Source of the DNA: Pseudomonadota bacterium
Lineage (GTDB): Bacteria > Pseudomonadota > Gammaproteobacteria > Steroidobacterales > Steroidobacteraceae
DNA length: 21,079 bases
Direction: 5' to 3'
NCBI GenBank assembly: GCA_023433705.1
Contig: JAEYUC010000072.1
Coordinates: forward strand, 1 to 21,079
In this document: positions 10,433-16,624 of the stretch, in pieces
How the letters are laid out: each line of letters opens with the position of its first letter
Position numbering within the stretch: position 1 is the first letter of the stretch
The notes under the pieces: generated by a model
Seen by the model: only the letters and a program-made list of their open reading frames with translations
Told to the model about the DNA's origin: nothing
The model's database searches: none
Position numbers and translations under genes: made by a program

Positions 10433-10467
10433 GCCCGACGCGCTTCGCGCTCGCCGGGCTCGATTTC
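10433..10467 (+). terminator. possible hairpin terminator after the tRNA
   Basis: The bases 10433-10459 form an imperfect G+C-rich hairpin: GCCCG pairs with CGGGC, and an inner GCGC / GCGC stem has a UUC loop. It is followed by tcgattt, a weak T run. It could end nuo and tRNA transcripts, but the mismatches and short T run make this uncertain. It overlaps the 5' part of the tRNA remnant. Confidence 0.3.
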
Positions 10468-10516
10468 ATAACTACCTGGCGAAGGTCGCAGGTTCAAATC
10501 CTGCCCCCGCTACCAA
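10449..10516 (+). pseudogene. remnant of a second initiator tRNA gene
   Basis: The 3' half (10480-10516) is identical to the intact tRNA-fMet. Upstream, GCTCGCCGGGCTC (10449-10461) matches the tRNA D-stem/anticodon-stem segment with one change, followed by a broken anticodon loop: 6 extra bases before ATAAC and 6 extra bases after it. No recognisable 5' acceptor strand remains, so this cannot fold as a tRNA. It reads as a tandem tRNA copy that has decayed from its 5' end. Confidence 0.6.
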
Positions 10517-10552
10517 CTTGATCTTCGCACCTGCTCCTACGTCGACCGCGTA

Positions 10553-10999
10553 TCACAGAAAGCCGATCCACCTTCCCGCGATCAGCACGAGTAGCCACAG
10601 CGTCAGCGACAGCGCGGCGACAACACGGGTCGCCGGCCTGAGGTTCCACTCGCGAGTCACCTTGTGCTGAATCGCCACGTTGACCAGCGCGAGTGTCAAC
10701 AGGGCGAGTTTCCAGCGGAACGCGTCGTTCGACAGGTATTCGGCCGGCTTCACCGAGAACAGCCACAAGCCGGTGGCGACGGCGAGAACCAGGCCGGCGG
10801 CTCCGCTGCGCGTCAGAAAAGGCCCGAGCACCTCAACCGGAAACCTGCGGAACGCCCCCAGCAATCGCAGGTCCAGCGGCAGGATCGAACCGAGCAGGAT
10901 GCCGATGCCGAGGATGTGGGCGGCATTGACGAATAGATAGGCCGTCGCCGACTGCTGCAGCCAGATCGCCCCCGGCCACGCGCCGATGGCTTCGAGCAC
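10553..10999 (-). CDS. four-helix membrane protein (DUF6644-like, CopD-like layout)
   Basis: A 148-residue membrane protein with helices at about 20-42, 66-82, 96-112 and 125-143. By memory of family patterns it resembles proteins annotated DUF6644. Features also echo half of a CopD copper-resistance domain: a His in helix 1 (NAAHILGIGILLGSILPL, His28), a TG in helix 2 (VATGLWLF), and a helix 3 beginning with an Arg-Trp-Lys after a loop (FRWKLALLTLALVNVAIQH) and ending at His112. The GTG start at 10999 is 7 bases after the upstream gene's stop, so it is probably cotranscribed with the exported protein gene before it. The function is unknown; the CopD resemblance is inference. Confidence 0.75.
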   Translation of the reverse strand: MLEAIGAWPGAIWLQQSATAYLFVNAAHILGIGILLGSILPLDLRLLGAFRRFPVEVLGPFLTRSGAAGLVLAVATGLWLFSVKPAEYLSNDAFRWKLALLTLALVNVAIQHKVTREWNLRPATRVVAALSLTLWLLVLIAGRWIGFL

Positions 11000-11006
11000 G
11001 CGGCGC

Positions 11007-11372
11007 TCAGCGCTGCTCGATGCGCTCGGGGTACATGTCGAACTGCCGCTCGCCCACCGTGATGCGCACGGCCTTCATGTGCTTCTTGCCCTTCTCGAGC
11101 GAGCGGTTGCCGAGCACCACGATGTGATCGCCGGGCTTGGCCGAGTCACCCGTGAATCCGGAGCGCGCGGTCTGGTTGGGATTCCCCAGGTCCACCTGCC
11201 ACACGCCGTCCGCGGCTTTCACCTTGAGCGTCGGGTGAGGCGGCGACATGGAGATCGATTCGATGGTGCCGGTGAGCTCGGTCTGCTCCTCTTCGGCCCA
11301 GGACCAGCCGTGATGGGCGACGGCGTTGAAGCTCAGAAGCGCCGCGGCCGCGGCCAATGCGATGAATCTCAT
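11007..11372 (-). CDS. small exported protein (DUF6152-like) with mature N-terminal His-His
   Basis: A 121-residue protein with a clear Sec signal peptide: positive Arg2, a hydrophobic core at 3-15, and an AVA cleavage site at residues 17-19. The predicted mature protein therefore begins HHGWSW, with a free N-terminal histidine. The remaining 100 residues look like a small beta-rich domain (LTGTIESISMSPPHPTLKVK; VWQVDLGNP; PGDHIVVLGNRS). The pattern matches proteins annotated DUF6152. AGGAGAG sits just upstream of the ATG. It lies 28 bases after rlmE and 7 bases before the membrane-protein gene. An N-terminal His plus a membrane partner suggests periplasmic metal (copper) handling, but no function is established from sequence alone. 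Confidence 0.8.
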   Translation of the reverse strand: MRFIALAAAAALLSFNAVAHHGWSWAEEEQTELTGTIESISMSPPHPTLKVKAADGVWQVDLGNPNQTARSGFTGDSAKPGDHIVVLGNRSLEKGKKHMKAVRITVGERQFDMYPERIEQR

Positions 11373-11400
11373 GTGAGCTCTCCTCTGCGTGCTTGCGAAT

Positions 11401-12021
11401 TCAGCCTTTGAATCCTTTCGCCACGATGTAGACCTCGCGCGACTGCGGGCGCGATGCGGCGGGCTTGCGAATCAGCACCTTGTCGAACGAGGTGCGAAGT
11501 TCCTTGAGGTACTGGTCCGATCCCGCGCCCTGGAACATCTTCGCCACGAAGATCGCGCCGGGCTTCAGCGTCCTGCGCACGGTATCGAGCGCGAGCTCGA
11601 GGAAATACATCGATGAAGCCTGGTCGGCCGAATCGATGCCGGTGATGTTGGGTGCGATGTCCGAGACGATGAGATCGAACTTCCCGCCGCCTAACCACGC
11701 GAGCAGCTTCTCGACGGTCTCGTCCTCGGTGAAATCGCCCTGGATGAAATCCACGTTGGCGAGCGAGGCCATCGGCAGGATGTCGGTCGCGAGCACGCGG
11801 CCTTTGGCGCCGACGAGTTTGCCCGCCACCTGCGACCAGCCGCCCGGCGCCGAGCCCAGGTCCAGGATCCGCATGCCGGGACGGATCAGCCGGTCCTTCT
11901 CGTTGAGCTCGATCAGCTTGTACGCCGAGCGCGAGCGATAGCCATCGACCTGCGCCTTTTTCACGAAAGGATCCGTGACGTGACGCTGGAGCCACTGATT
12001 ACTGCTCTTCGAACGCGGCAT
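11401..12021 (-). CDS. rlmE: 23S rRNA (uridine-2'-O)-methyltransferase RlmE (FtsJ/RrmJ)
   Basis: A 206-residue SAM-dependent methyltransferase that modifies the 2'-OH of U2552 in the 23S rRNA A loop late in 50S assembly. The complete K-D-K-E tetrad is visible at Lys35, Asp121, Lys161 and Glu196, with the SAM-binding loop ILDLGSAPGGWSQVA at residues 52-66. The length equals E. coli RlmE (209). The ATG at 12021 has no ribosome-binding site nearby; instead a -10-like TAGAAT lies 9 bases upstream, so the mRNA may be leaderless. In many gammaproteobacteria rlmE is next to yhbY and ftsH; neither is here. Confidence 0.95.
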   Translation of the reverse strand: MPRSKSSNQWLQRHVTDPFVKKAQVDGYRSRSAYKLIELNEKDRLIRPGMRILDLGSAPGGWSQVAGKLVGAKGRVLATDILPMASLANVDFIQGDFTEDETVEKLLAWLGGGKFDLIVSDIAPNITGIDSADQASSMYFLELALDTVRRTLKPGAIFVAKMFQGAGSDQYLKELRTSFDKVLIRKPAASRPQSREVYIVAKGFKG

Positions 12022-12036
12022 AATGCGCGCATTCTA
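12019..12036. promoter_or_regulatory. divergent overlapping -10 elements around a 12-bp palindrome
   Basis: On the plus strand CATAAT (12019-12024) would serve the FAD-protein gene, with a 37-base leader. On the minus strand TAGAAT (12036-12031) would serve rlmE. Between and overlapping them is the perfect palindrome AATGCGCGCATT (12022-12033). No convincing -35 element is seen for either direction, so confidence is limited. Confidence 0.4.
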
Positions 12037-12067
12037 CCTCTGCCGGGTCGACCGGCCAGGAACCGCG

Positions 12068-13672
12068 GTGATTCGCATCACTGAGCTGGCGCTGCCGCTC
12101 GATTACACGCCCGAGGCGCTGCGCGCCGCCGTCGTCAGGCGGCTCAAGATCCGCGACGCGGAACTGCTCGATTACACGCTGTTCAAGCGCAGCTACGACG
12201 CGCGCAAGAAGAACGAGGGCATCCGCTTCATCTGCATCGTCGATGCCCGGGTCGCCGACGAGGCGGCGGTGCTCGCAAAATTCGCGCGCGACCGGCAGAT
12301 CGGCGTCGCGCCCGACACGAGTTACCACGTAGTCGCGAAGGCGCCCGCGCAACTCGCCGAACGTCCGCTCGTGATCGGCTTCGGGCCGGGCGGCCTGTTC
12401 GCCGCGTTGCTGCTGGCGCAGATGGGTTTCCGCCCGATCGTGCTCGAGCGCGGCCGCGACGTGCGCCGGCGCACGCAGGACACCTGGGGCCTGTGGCGCA
12501 GGAAGATCCTCACGCCCGAATCCAACGTGCAGTTTGGCGAGGGCGGGGCAGGCCTGTTCTCCGACGGCAAGCTCTACAGCCAGATCAAGGATCCGAAGTT
12601 CTACGGCCGCAAGGTGATGCACGAGTTCGTGCGCGCGGGAGCGCCGCCGGAAATCCTCTACGTGAGCAAGCCGCACATCGGCACGTTCCGGCTGACCGGC
12701 ATCGTCGAGAGGATGCGCGCGGAAATCGTCGAACTCGGCGGCGAGGTGCGTTTCGAGAGCAGGGTGACCGACCTGCTCATCGAGGACAGCCAGGTCGAAG
12801 GAGTCGTGCTCGAGAACGGAGAAATGCTGCGCAGCCGGCACGTCGTGCTCGCGCTCGGCCACAGCTCGCGCGATACGTTCCGCATGCTGGAGCGGCGCGG
12901 TGTGTTCGTCGAAGCGAAGCCGTTCGCGATCGGCTTCCGCATCGAACATCCGCAGTCGCTGATCGACCGGGCGCGCTTCGGAAAATTCGCCGGCCACCCT
13001 GAGCTCGGCGCCGCAGACTACAAGCTCGTGCATCACGCGAGCAACGGCCGCGCGGTCTACAGCTTCTGCATGTGCCCGGGTGGCACCGTCGTTGCCGCGA
13101 CGTCCGAAACCGGGCGCGTCGTCACGAACGGCATGAGCCAGTATTCGCGCAACGAGCGCAATGCCAACGCCGGCATCGTCGTCGGCATCGAGCCGGCGAA
13201 GGATTATCCGGGCGGTCCGCTCGCGGGGATCGCCCTTCAGGAGGCGCTCGAGTCACAGGCGTTCGAGCTCGGCGGGCGCGATTACTGCGCCCCTGGTCAG
13301 CTGGTCGGAGATTTCCTGCGTGGCGTTCCGTCGCAGCAGTTGGGCGAGGTGGAGCCGTCGTACACACCTGGCGTCAAATTGGGCGACCTCGCCAGCGCGC
13401 TTCCCGGCTACGCGATCGATGCGATTCGCGAGGCGCTGCCCGTGTTCGGCCGGCAGATTCACGGCTTCGATCGCGACGACGCGGTGCTGACCGGTGTCGA
13501 GAGCCGTACCTCGTCGCCGGTGCGCATTACGCGCGACGCGAATTCGATGCAGAGTGTGAACACGCGCGGCCTGTACCCTTGCGGTGAAGGCGCGGGTTAC
13601 GCCGGTGGAATCCTTTCCGCGGGCGTCGACGGCATCAAGGTGGCCGAGGCGGTCGCGCGGGCGCTGGCATGA
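12068..13672 (+). CDS. FAD-dependent dehydrogenase-like protein (COG2509 type)
   Basis: A 534-residue flavoprotein of the widespread, functionally unassigned NAD(FAD)-dependent dehydrogenase family. Seen: an N-terminal substrate-side domain of about 100 residues (IRITELALPLDYTPEAL, the usual family beginning), a Rossmann FAD motif VIGFGPGGLFAALLLAQMGF from residue 102, and a C-terminal FAD-closing motif GEGAGYAGGILSAGVDG. The start is GTG at 12068, not the ATG at 12023: AGGAA at 12058-12062 is correctly spaced and the family N-terminus begins there, while the extra 15 residues would overlap the rlmE promoter. The stop overlaps the next gene's ATG (ATGA). The substrate is unknown. Confidence 0.9.
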   Translation: MIRITELALPLDYTPEALRAAVVRRLKIRDAELLDYTLFKRSYDARKKNEGIRFICIVDARVADEAAVLAKFARDRQIGVAPDTSYHVVAKAPAQLAERPLVIGFGPGGLFAALLLAQMGFRPIVLERGRDVRRRTQDTWGLWRRKILTPESNVQFGEGGAGLFSDGKLYSQIKDPKFYGRKVMHEFVRAGAPPEILYVSKPHIGTFRLTGIVERMRAEIVELGGEVRFESRVTDLLIEDSQVEGVVLENGEMLRSRHVVLALGHSSRDTFRMLERRGVFVEAKPFAIGFRIEHPQSLIDRARFGKFAGHPELGAADYKLVHHASNGRAVYSFCMCPGGTVVAATSETGRVVTNGMSQYSRNERNANAGIVVGIEPAKDYPGGPLAGIALQEALESQAFELGGRDYCAPGQLVGDFLRGVPSQQLGEVEPSYTPGVKLGDLASALPGYAIDAIREALPVFGRQIHGFDRDDAVLTGVESRTSSPVRITRDANSMQSVNTRGLYPCGEGAGYAGGILSAGVDGIKVAEAVARALA

Positions 13673-14397
13673 AACACGACGACATCAAGAAACTGCACCA
13701 GAAGAAATTCCGCGAGGAACTCGGGCATTTCATCATCGAGGGCGAACACCTCGTGCAGGAGCTCGAGAGGGCCGCGGCGGGCGACGCGCGCCTGCGCGCC
13801 AGCGAGATATACGTGACGCGCGACTACGCGCACTGGTCGAGCAAACTACCCATCCACGTCATCCAGTCGAAGCAGATGGCGCAGATCAGCGAGACGCGCT
13901 CGCCGCAGGGCATCGCCGCGGTCGTACCTCTGCTCGAAGCGTCGGCGCCGCGGGCAGGTGAACGCGCGATCTATCTGCACGAGATCCAGGATCCCGGCAA
14001 TCTCGGCACGATCCTGCGCACGCTCGCATGGTTCGGGAATTTCCGCTGCCTGCTGAGTCCGGACAGCGTCGACGTGCACAACGGCAAGGTGGTGCGCGCG
14101 AGCATGGGCGCGATCTTTCACGTGCCGGTCGAGCGCGACGTGCCGGTCGAGTCGCTGCCCGCACGTTTCCCCCGCATCGCCTGCCTCGATCTCGGCGGGG
14201 AAGCAGTCGCCTCGCCGGCGTTCCGCGATTTCGATTGCTACGTCTTCGGCAACGAGGCGCGCGGCCTGCCGCGCGAGCAGATGAGCGCGCTGCGCGCGCA
14301 GGCCTTCACCGTGCCGGGAACCGGCGCGATCGAATCGCTGAACGTCGCGGCGACGGTGAACATCAGCCTCTACGAACTCAATCGGACCGCGCCATAG
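13669..14397 (+). CDS. TrmH-family (SPOUT) RNA 2'-O-methyltransferase
   Basis: A 242-residue SPOUT methyltransferase that would transfer a methyl group from SAM to a ribose 2'-OH of tRNA or rRNA. An N-terminal substrate-binding domain (about 1-85, starting with the basic KKLHQKKFREELGHFIIEGE typical of the family) is followed by the knotted catalytic domain with the three motifs: IQDPGNLGTILRT (Asn111), FGNEARGLPRE (193-203) and PGTGAIESLNVAATVNISL (216-234). The exact substrate nucleotide cannot be told from the sequence; it is closer to the TsnR/RlmB-like group than to tRNA Gm18 TrmH. The start overlaps the FAD-protein stop, so the two are cotranslated. Confidence 0.92.
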   Translation: MKHDDIKKLHQKKFREELGHFIIEGEHLVQELERAAAGDARLRASEIYVTRDYAHWSSKLPIHVIQSKQMAQISETRSPQGIAAVVPLLEASAPRAGERAIYLHEIQDPGNLGTILRTLAWFGNFRCLLSPDSVDVHNGKVVRASMGAIFHVPVERDVPVESLPARFPRIACLDLGGEAVASPAFRDFDCYVFGNEARGLPREQMSALRAQAFTVPGTGAIESLNVAATVNISLYELNRTAP

Positions 14398-14409
14398 CGA
14401 GGCGCGGTC
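14385..14409. terminator. bidirectional hairpin between convergent genes
   Basis: GACCGCGCC (14385-14393) and GGCGCGGTC (14401-14409) form a perfect 9-bp stem with a 7-base loop. It spans both stop codons of the convergent methyltransferase and esterase genes, which are only 10 bases apart. There is no strong T run on either side, so termination efficiency is uncertain; stopping convergent transcription or protecting 3' ends are both possible. Confidence 0.55.
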
Positions 14410-15100
14410 AGGTCGGATCGCGCGGCAGCGCCCGTGCGAGGTAGTCGCGAATGTCCGCGACTTCCTGTTCGCACAGGGAATGCGGCATCGGATAGGCATG
14501 CCACTCGACGCGGAATCCCGTCCCTTCGAGTATGCGGCGCGACTCTTCGCCGAGCGCGATCGGTACCACCGGATCCTGCGTGCCGTGCGCCATGTAGATG
14601 GGCGTGGTGAAGTTCGCGGCGCTGCGGTCGGTCGCGAACTCCCGGGCGAGCGGTAGATAGCAGGAGAGGGCGATCACGCCCGCGAATTTCTCCGGGTGAC
14701 GCGTCGCGAGGTGCAGCGCCATCGCGCCACCCTGCGAGAAGCCGGCGAGGACGATGCGATTCGTAGCGACGCCGCGTGTATTCTCCGCGCGGATCAGCGC
14801 GCCGATCTGCGCGGCCGACGCGGCGATGCCCGCGCCGTCCTCGCGTGCGCGCCGGTCGATCGCGATGATGTCGTACCACGCGCGCATCTGGTAACCGTTG
14901 TTGATGGTGACCGGCCGCACGGGCGCGTGCGGAAACACGAAGCGCATCGCGGGCATGCCGGACAGCGCGAGCTCGGGCACCAGGGGCTCGAAGTCGTGGC
15001 CGTCGGCGCCGAGGCCGTGCATCCAGATGATCGAGCAGGTGGGGCTGGGTCCGGTTTCGACGATGACCGTCTCGAGCGGTTTCGAAGCGAAGTCGTTCAA
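14408..15100 (-). CDS. alpha/beta-hydrolase carboxylesterase (phospholipase/carboxylesterase family)
   Basis: A 230-residue soluble serine hydrolase of the EstB / acyl-protein-thioesterase-like family that cleaves carboxyl esters or thioesters. The catalytic triad is visible: Ser122 in GFSQGG, Asp176 in HGTQDPVVP and His207 in YPMPHSL; the oxyanion region WMHGLGADGHDFE is at 26-38. No signal peptide is seen. The start is TTG at 15100, overlapping the upstream TGA (TTGA), with GGAA about 8 bases before it; this gives the family's usual length (about 220). The frame stays open far upstream inside the PspC gene, but those residues look like an antiparallel frame and do not belong. It is the third gene of the padR-pspC-esterase operon. 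Confidence 0.92.
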   Translation of the reverse strand: MNDFASKPLETVIVETGPSPTCSIIWMHGLGADGHDFEPLVPELALSGMPAMRFVFPHAPVRPVTINNGYQMRAWYDIIAIDRRAREDGAGIAASAAQIGALIRAENTRGVATNRIVLAGFSQGGAMALHLATRHPEKFAGVIALSCYLPLAREFATDRSAANFTTPIYMAHGTQDPVVPIALGEESRRILEGTGFRVEWHAYPMPHSLCEQEVADIRDYLARALPRDPT

Positions 15101-16209
15101 GCGATCGTTTCCGAGAGGGTGGTGACGGTGAGATTGGCGGCCCACATGAGCTGGTCCATGACCTCGCGTACTCCGGGGAACATGTGGTACGCGCCCCAGA
15201 GCAGCAGCACCGTGCCCGCGATCCACATGAGGCCGTGCAGCGCGCCCCATCCTGGGTGATAACCCTGGCTGCGGTGGCGCACGTACTTGAGGGGCGCCGA
15301 CGCCGCGAAGTAGATGAACGCGAGCGCGACGATGCCCACCCACAGCGGGATTCCGTGCGGCAGGCCCCAGCCGAAGATCGTTTGCTGAGTGATCAGCGAG
15401 AACGTCGCGAGGATCCACGCGACGAACATGACCGCGCCGATGAACGCGGCGATCGGCAGCGTGATCGCCATGATTCCGCTGCTGATCGGCGGCACCTGCT
15501 GCGCCATCTGCGAGGTCGCCGCCCGGATCTGCTCGTTCATGCCGCGGAACTGCCGGTTCAGGTGCCGCTGTTGACGGCGCCACTCGCGCCGCCAGCGGTA
15601 CTGCTTGCCGAATTCTTCAAAGTTTTTTTTTGCGCGATTTATGAGTTCTTCGGTGTTGAAGGGCATTCCGAAGGCCGCGGCGCGTTCCTCGGCGGTCGTC
15701 GCGACCGGCACGATGAACATCAACACGAAGTACACGACGAGCCACAGGCCCGAGCTGAAGATCGTGAGCAGCACGAACGCGAGGCGCACCCAGGTGACGT
15801 CGACGTTGAGGTACGCGGCGATGCCGTTGCAGACGCCGGTCCAGACCGCGCCTTCACGGATCTGGTACAGGCGCTTGCGCGGGGGAGGCGTGAACGATTC
15901 GCCTCCCTGGGCGAAAGACTCGCCGCCAGCGGAACCCTGCGCCGCCTTTTCGTCGGCGGATTCCACCGGGCCCATCTCCGCGATGATTCGCTCCACCTCG
16001 TTCGTGCTGACGACGGTCTTGTGCGGTCCGAGCATGGCGCGGCACTTCTCGCCGATGGCCTGCTCCAGGTCCGCCATGACCTCGCTGCGATCCGGGCTGT
16101 CCTTGAGGCGCGATTCGGCGCGATCGAGATAGGCGCGCAACTGCTCGTAGCCCGGTTCTTCGAGTTGATAGGAGTTTCCGTTGAGGCTGATGCTGACCAC
16201 TTTCTGCAT
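15097..16209 (-). CDS. PspC-domain membrane protein
   Basis: A 370-residue protein. An N-terminal cytoplasmic domain (1-83: SISLNGNSYQLEEPGYEQL, then helices and VERIIAEMGPVES) resembles those found in front of PspC domains in envelope-stress proteins. A Gly/Ser/Pro-rich linker (84-110) leads to a PspC domain at 112-168 (RLYQIREGAVWTGVCNGIAAYL then a hydrophobic helix). A basic, Arg/Gln-rich segment (195-222) precedes three more helices (about 246-270, 286-305, 322-342). PspC proteins sense inner-membrane stress or hold regulators at the membrane. The ATG is 3 bases after the padR stop. A run of nine A residues in the coding strand (plus coordinates 15623-15631) lies at codons 193-196. Confidence 0.88.
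   Translation of the reverse strand: MQKVVSISLNGNSYQLEEPGYEQLRAYLDRAESRLKDSPDRSEVMADLEQAIGEKCRAMLGPHKTVVSTNEVERIIAEMGPVESADEKAAQGSAGGESFAQGGESFTPPPRKRLYQIREGAVWTGVCNGIAAYLNVDVTWVRLAFVLLTIFSSGLWLVVYFVLMFIVPVATTAEERAAAFGMPFNTEELINRAKKNFEEFGKQYRWRREWRRQQRHLNRQFRGMNEQIRAATSQMAQQVPPISSGIMAITLPIAAFIGAVMFVAWILATFSLITQQTIFGWGLPHGIPLWVGIVALAFIYFAASAPLKYVRHRSQGYHPGWGALHGLMWIAGTVLLLWGAYHMFPGVREVMDQLMWAANLTVTTLSETIA
15623..15631 (-). other. A9 homopolymer: candidate slippage or -1 frameshift site
   Basis: In the coding strand of the PspC gene the sequence is gcA AAA AAA AAC, which contains the slippery heptamer A-AAA-AAC in the correct phase. Slippage to -1 reaches TGA at 15619-15617 after one codon, and +1 reaches TGA at 15560-15558 after about 20 codons. 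Either would give a protein of about 198-218 residues with the N-terminal domain, the PspC domain and one helix only. Runs of nine A or T are known to cause transcriptional slippage in Thermus dnaX and Shigella mxiE; use here is inferred. Confidence 0.45.
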
Positions 16210-16212
16210 GGC

Positions 16213-16539
16213 TTAATTCCCAAATTCGGCGAGAGTGCGGTTGAGGTCTTTCCAGTAATCATTGAGCGTCGTCAGCTGCGTACGCCCCTTGGGCGTCAGC
16301 TTGTAGTACTTGCGCGGCGGGCCCGCTTCGGACTCCTGCCACTCGTAATCGACCAGTTCTTCGCGGCGCAGCTTCGAGAGCAGGGGGTACAGCGTGCCCT
16401 CCTGCGTCGCGAACTCCGTCGGCCCCAGCAACTTGAGCATGTCCGCAACGTAGACCTTGTCTGCCGCCACGATCTTGAGGATCACGAATTCGAGCAGGCC
16501 TTTGCGGATCGGGGCGAGTTTTTCGCTGATGTTGTCCAT
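16213..16539 (-). CDS. PadR-family transcriptional regulator
   Basis: A 108-residue winged-helix regulator with no ligand-binding extension beyond the short C-terminal helix, so it is of the small PadR-s2 / PF03551 type. The signature TQEGTLYPLLSKLRREELV and the wing GPPRKYYKLTPKGR are clear. The ATG at 16539 gives MDNISEKLAPIRKGLLEFVIL, the normal beginning; the frame is open further upstream but without a plausible start. It is the first gene of the operon with the PspC protein (3-base gap) and the esterase. A palindrome overlapping its presumed -10 suggests autorepression. Confidence 0.93.
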   Translation of the reverse strand: MDNISEKLAPIRKGLLEFVILKIVAADKVYVADMLKLLGPTEFATQEGTLYPLLSKLRREELVDYEWQESEAGPPRKYYKLTPKGRTQLTTLNDYWKDLNRTLAEFGN

Positions 16540-16551
16540 GTCTTGAACAGC

Positions 16552-16571
16552 TACCTTGGGCCGGCAAGGTA
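16552..16571. promoter_or_regulatory. inverted repeat, candidate PadR operator
   Basis: TACCTTG-ggccgg-CAAGGTA is a perfect 7-bp inverted repeat with a 6-base spacer. It ends 12 bases upstream of the padR ATG and covers the presumed -10. A second overlapping dyad, CAAG-gta-CTTG (16565-16575), extends it. Small PadR proteins bind such dyads as dimers at their own promoters; binding here is inferred. Confidence 0.55.
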
Positions 16572-16595
16572 CTTGAGTTGGGCATGGGCCGTCAA
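16566..16595 (-). promoter_or_regulatory. candidate promoter of the padR operon
   Basis: On the minus strand TTGACG (16595-16590) and TACCTT (16571-16566) are 18 bases apart. The -35 is a near-consensus match; the -10 keeps the key T, A and final T. The -10 forms one arm of the inverted repeat at 16552-16571. Transcription would start around 16559, about 20 bases before the ATG. Confidence 0.5.
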
Positions 16596-16624
16596 GAGGG
16601 CTGTAATCCGCCGGCCTTGTGCCG

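Larger units (their letters stand above)
10365..10523 (+). repeat. 44-bp direct repeat of the tRNA 3' half (10365-10408 and 10480-10523)
   Basis: The segment from the 3' side of the tRNA anticodon stem, through the T arm and CCA, plus 8 flanking bases (acttgatc) is repeated without mismatch 115 bp downstream. Weaker similarity continues for about 17 bases (cctgctcc then acg after both copies). The layout resembles the att duplication left by integrative elements at tRNA genes, or a decaying tandem tRNA duplication. Confidence 0.9.

Noticed and set aside
10268..10471. Open frame running through the initiator tRNA
   Set aside because: It overlaps the tRNA gene and its flanks and has no protein features; tRNA genes often lie in chance open frames in G+C-rich DNA.
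12023..12067. ATG at 12023 as the start of the FAD-dependent protein
   Set aside because: It lies in the divergent promoter region, lacks a ribosome-binding site, and adds 15 residues that the family does not have; GTG 12068 has AGGAA at the proper distance.
14408..15583. A 391-codon version of the esterase that starts inside the PspC gene
   Set aside because: The added residues have no similarity to the esterase family and come from another frame of pspC. The TTG at 15100 gives the normal family length and overlaps the pspC stop.
15617..15631. Idea that a -1 frameshift at the A9 run fuses the PspC protein to the esterase, which is in the -1 frame
   Set aside because: The -1 frame hits TGA at 15619-15617 one codon after the slip, so only truncation is possible, not a fusion.
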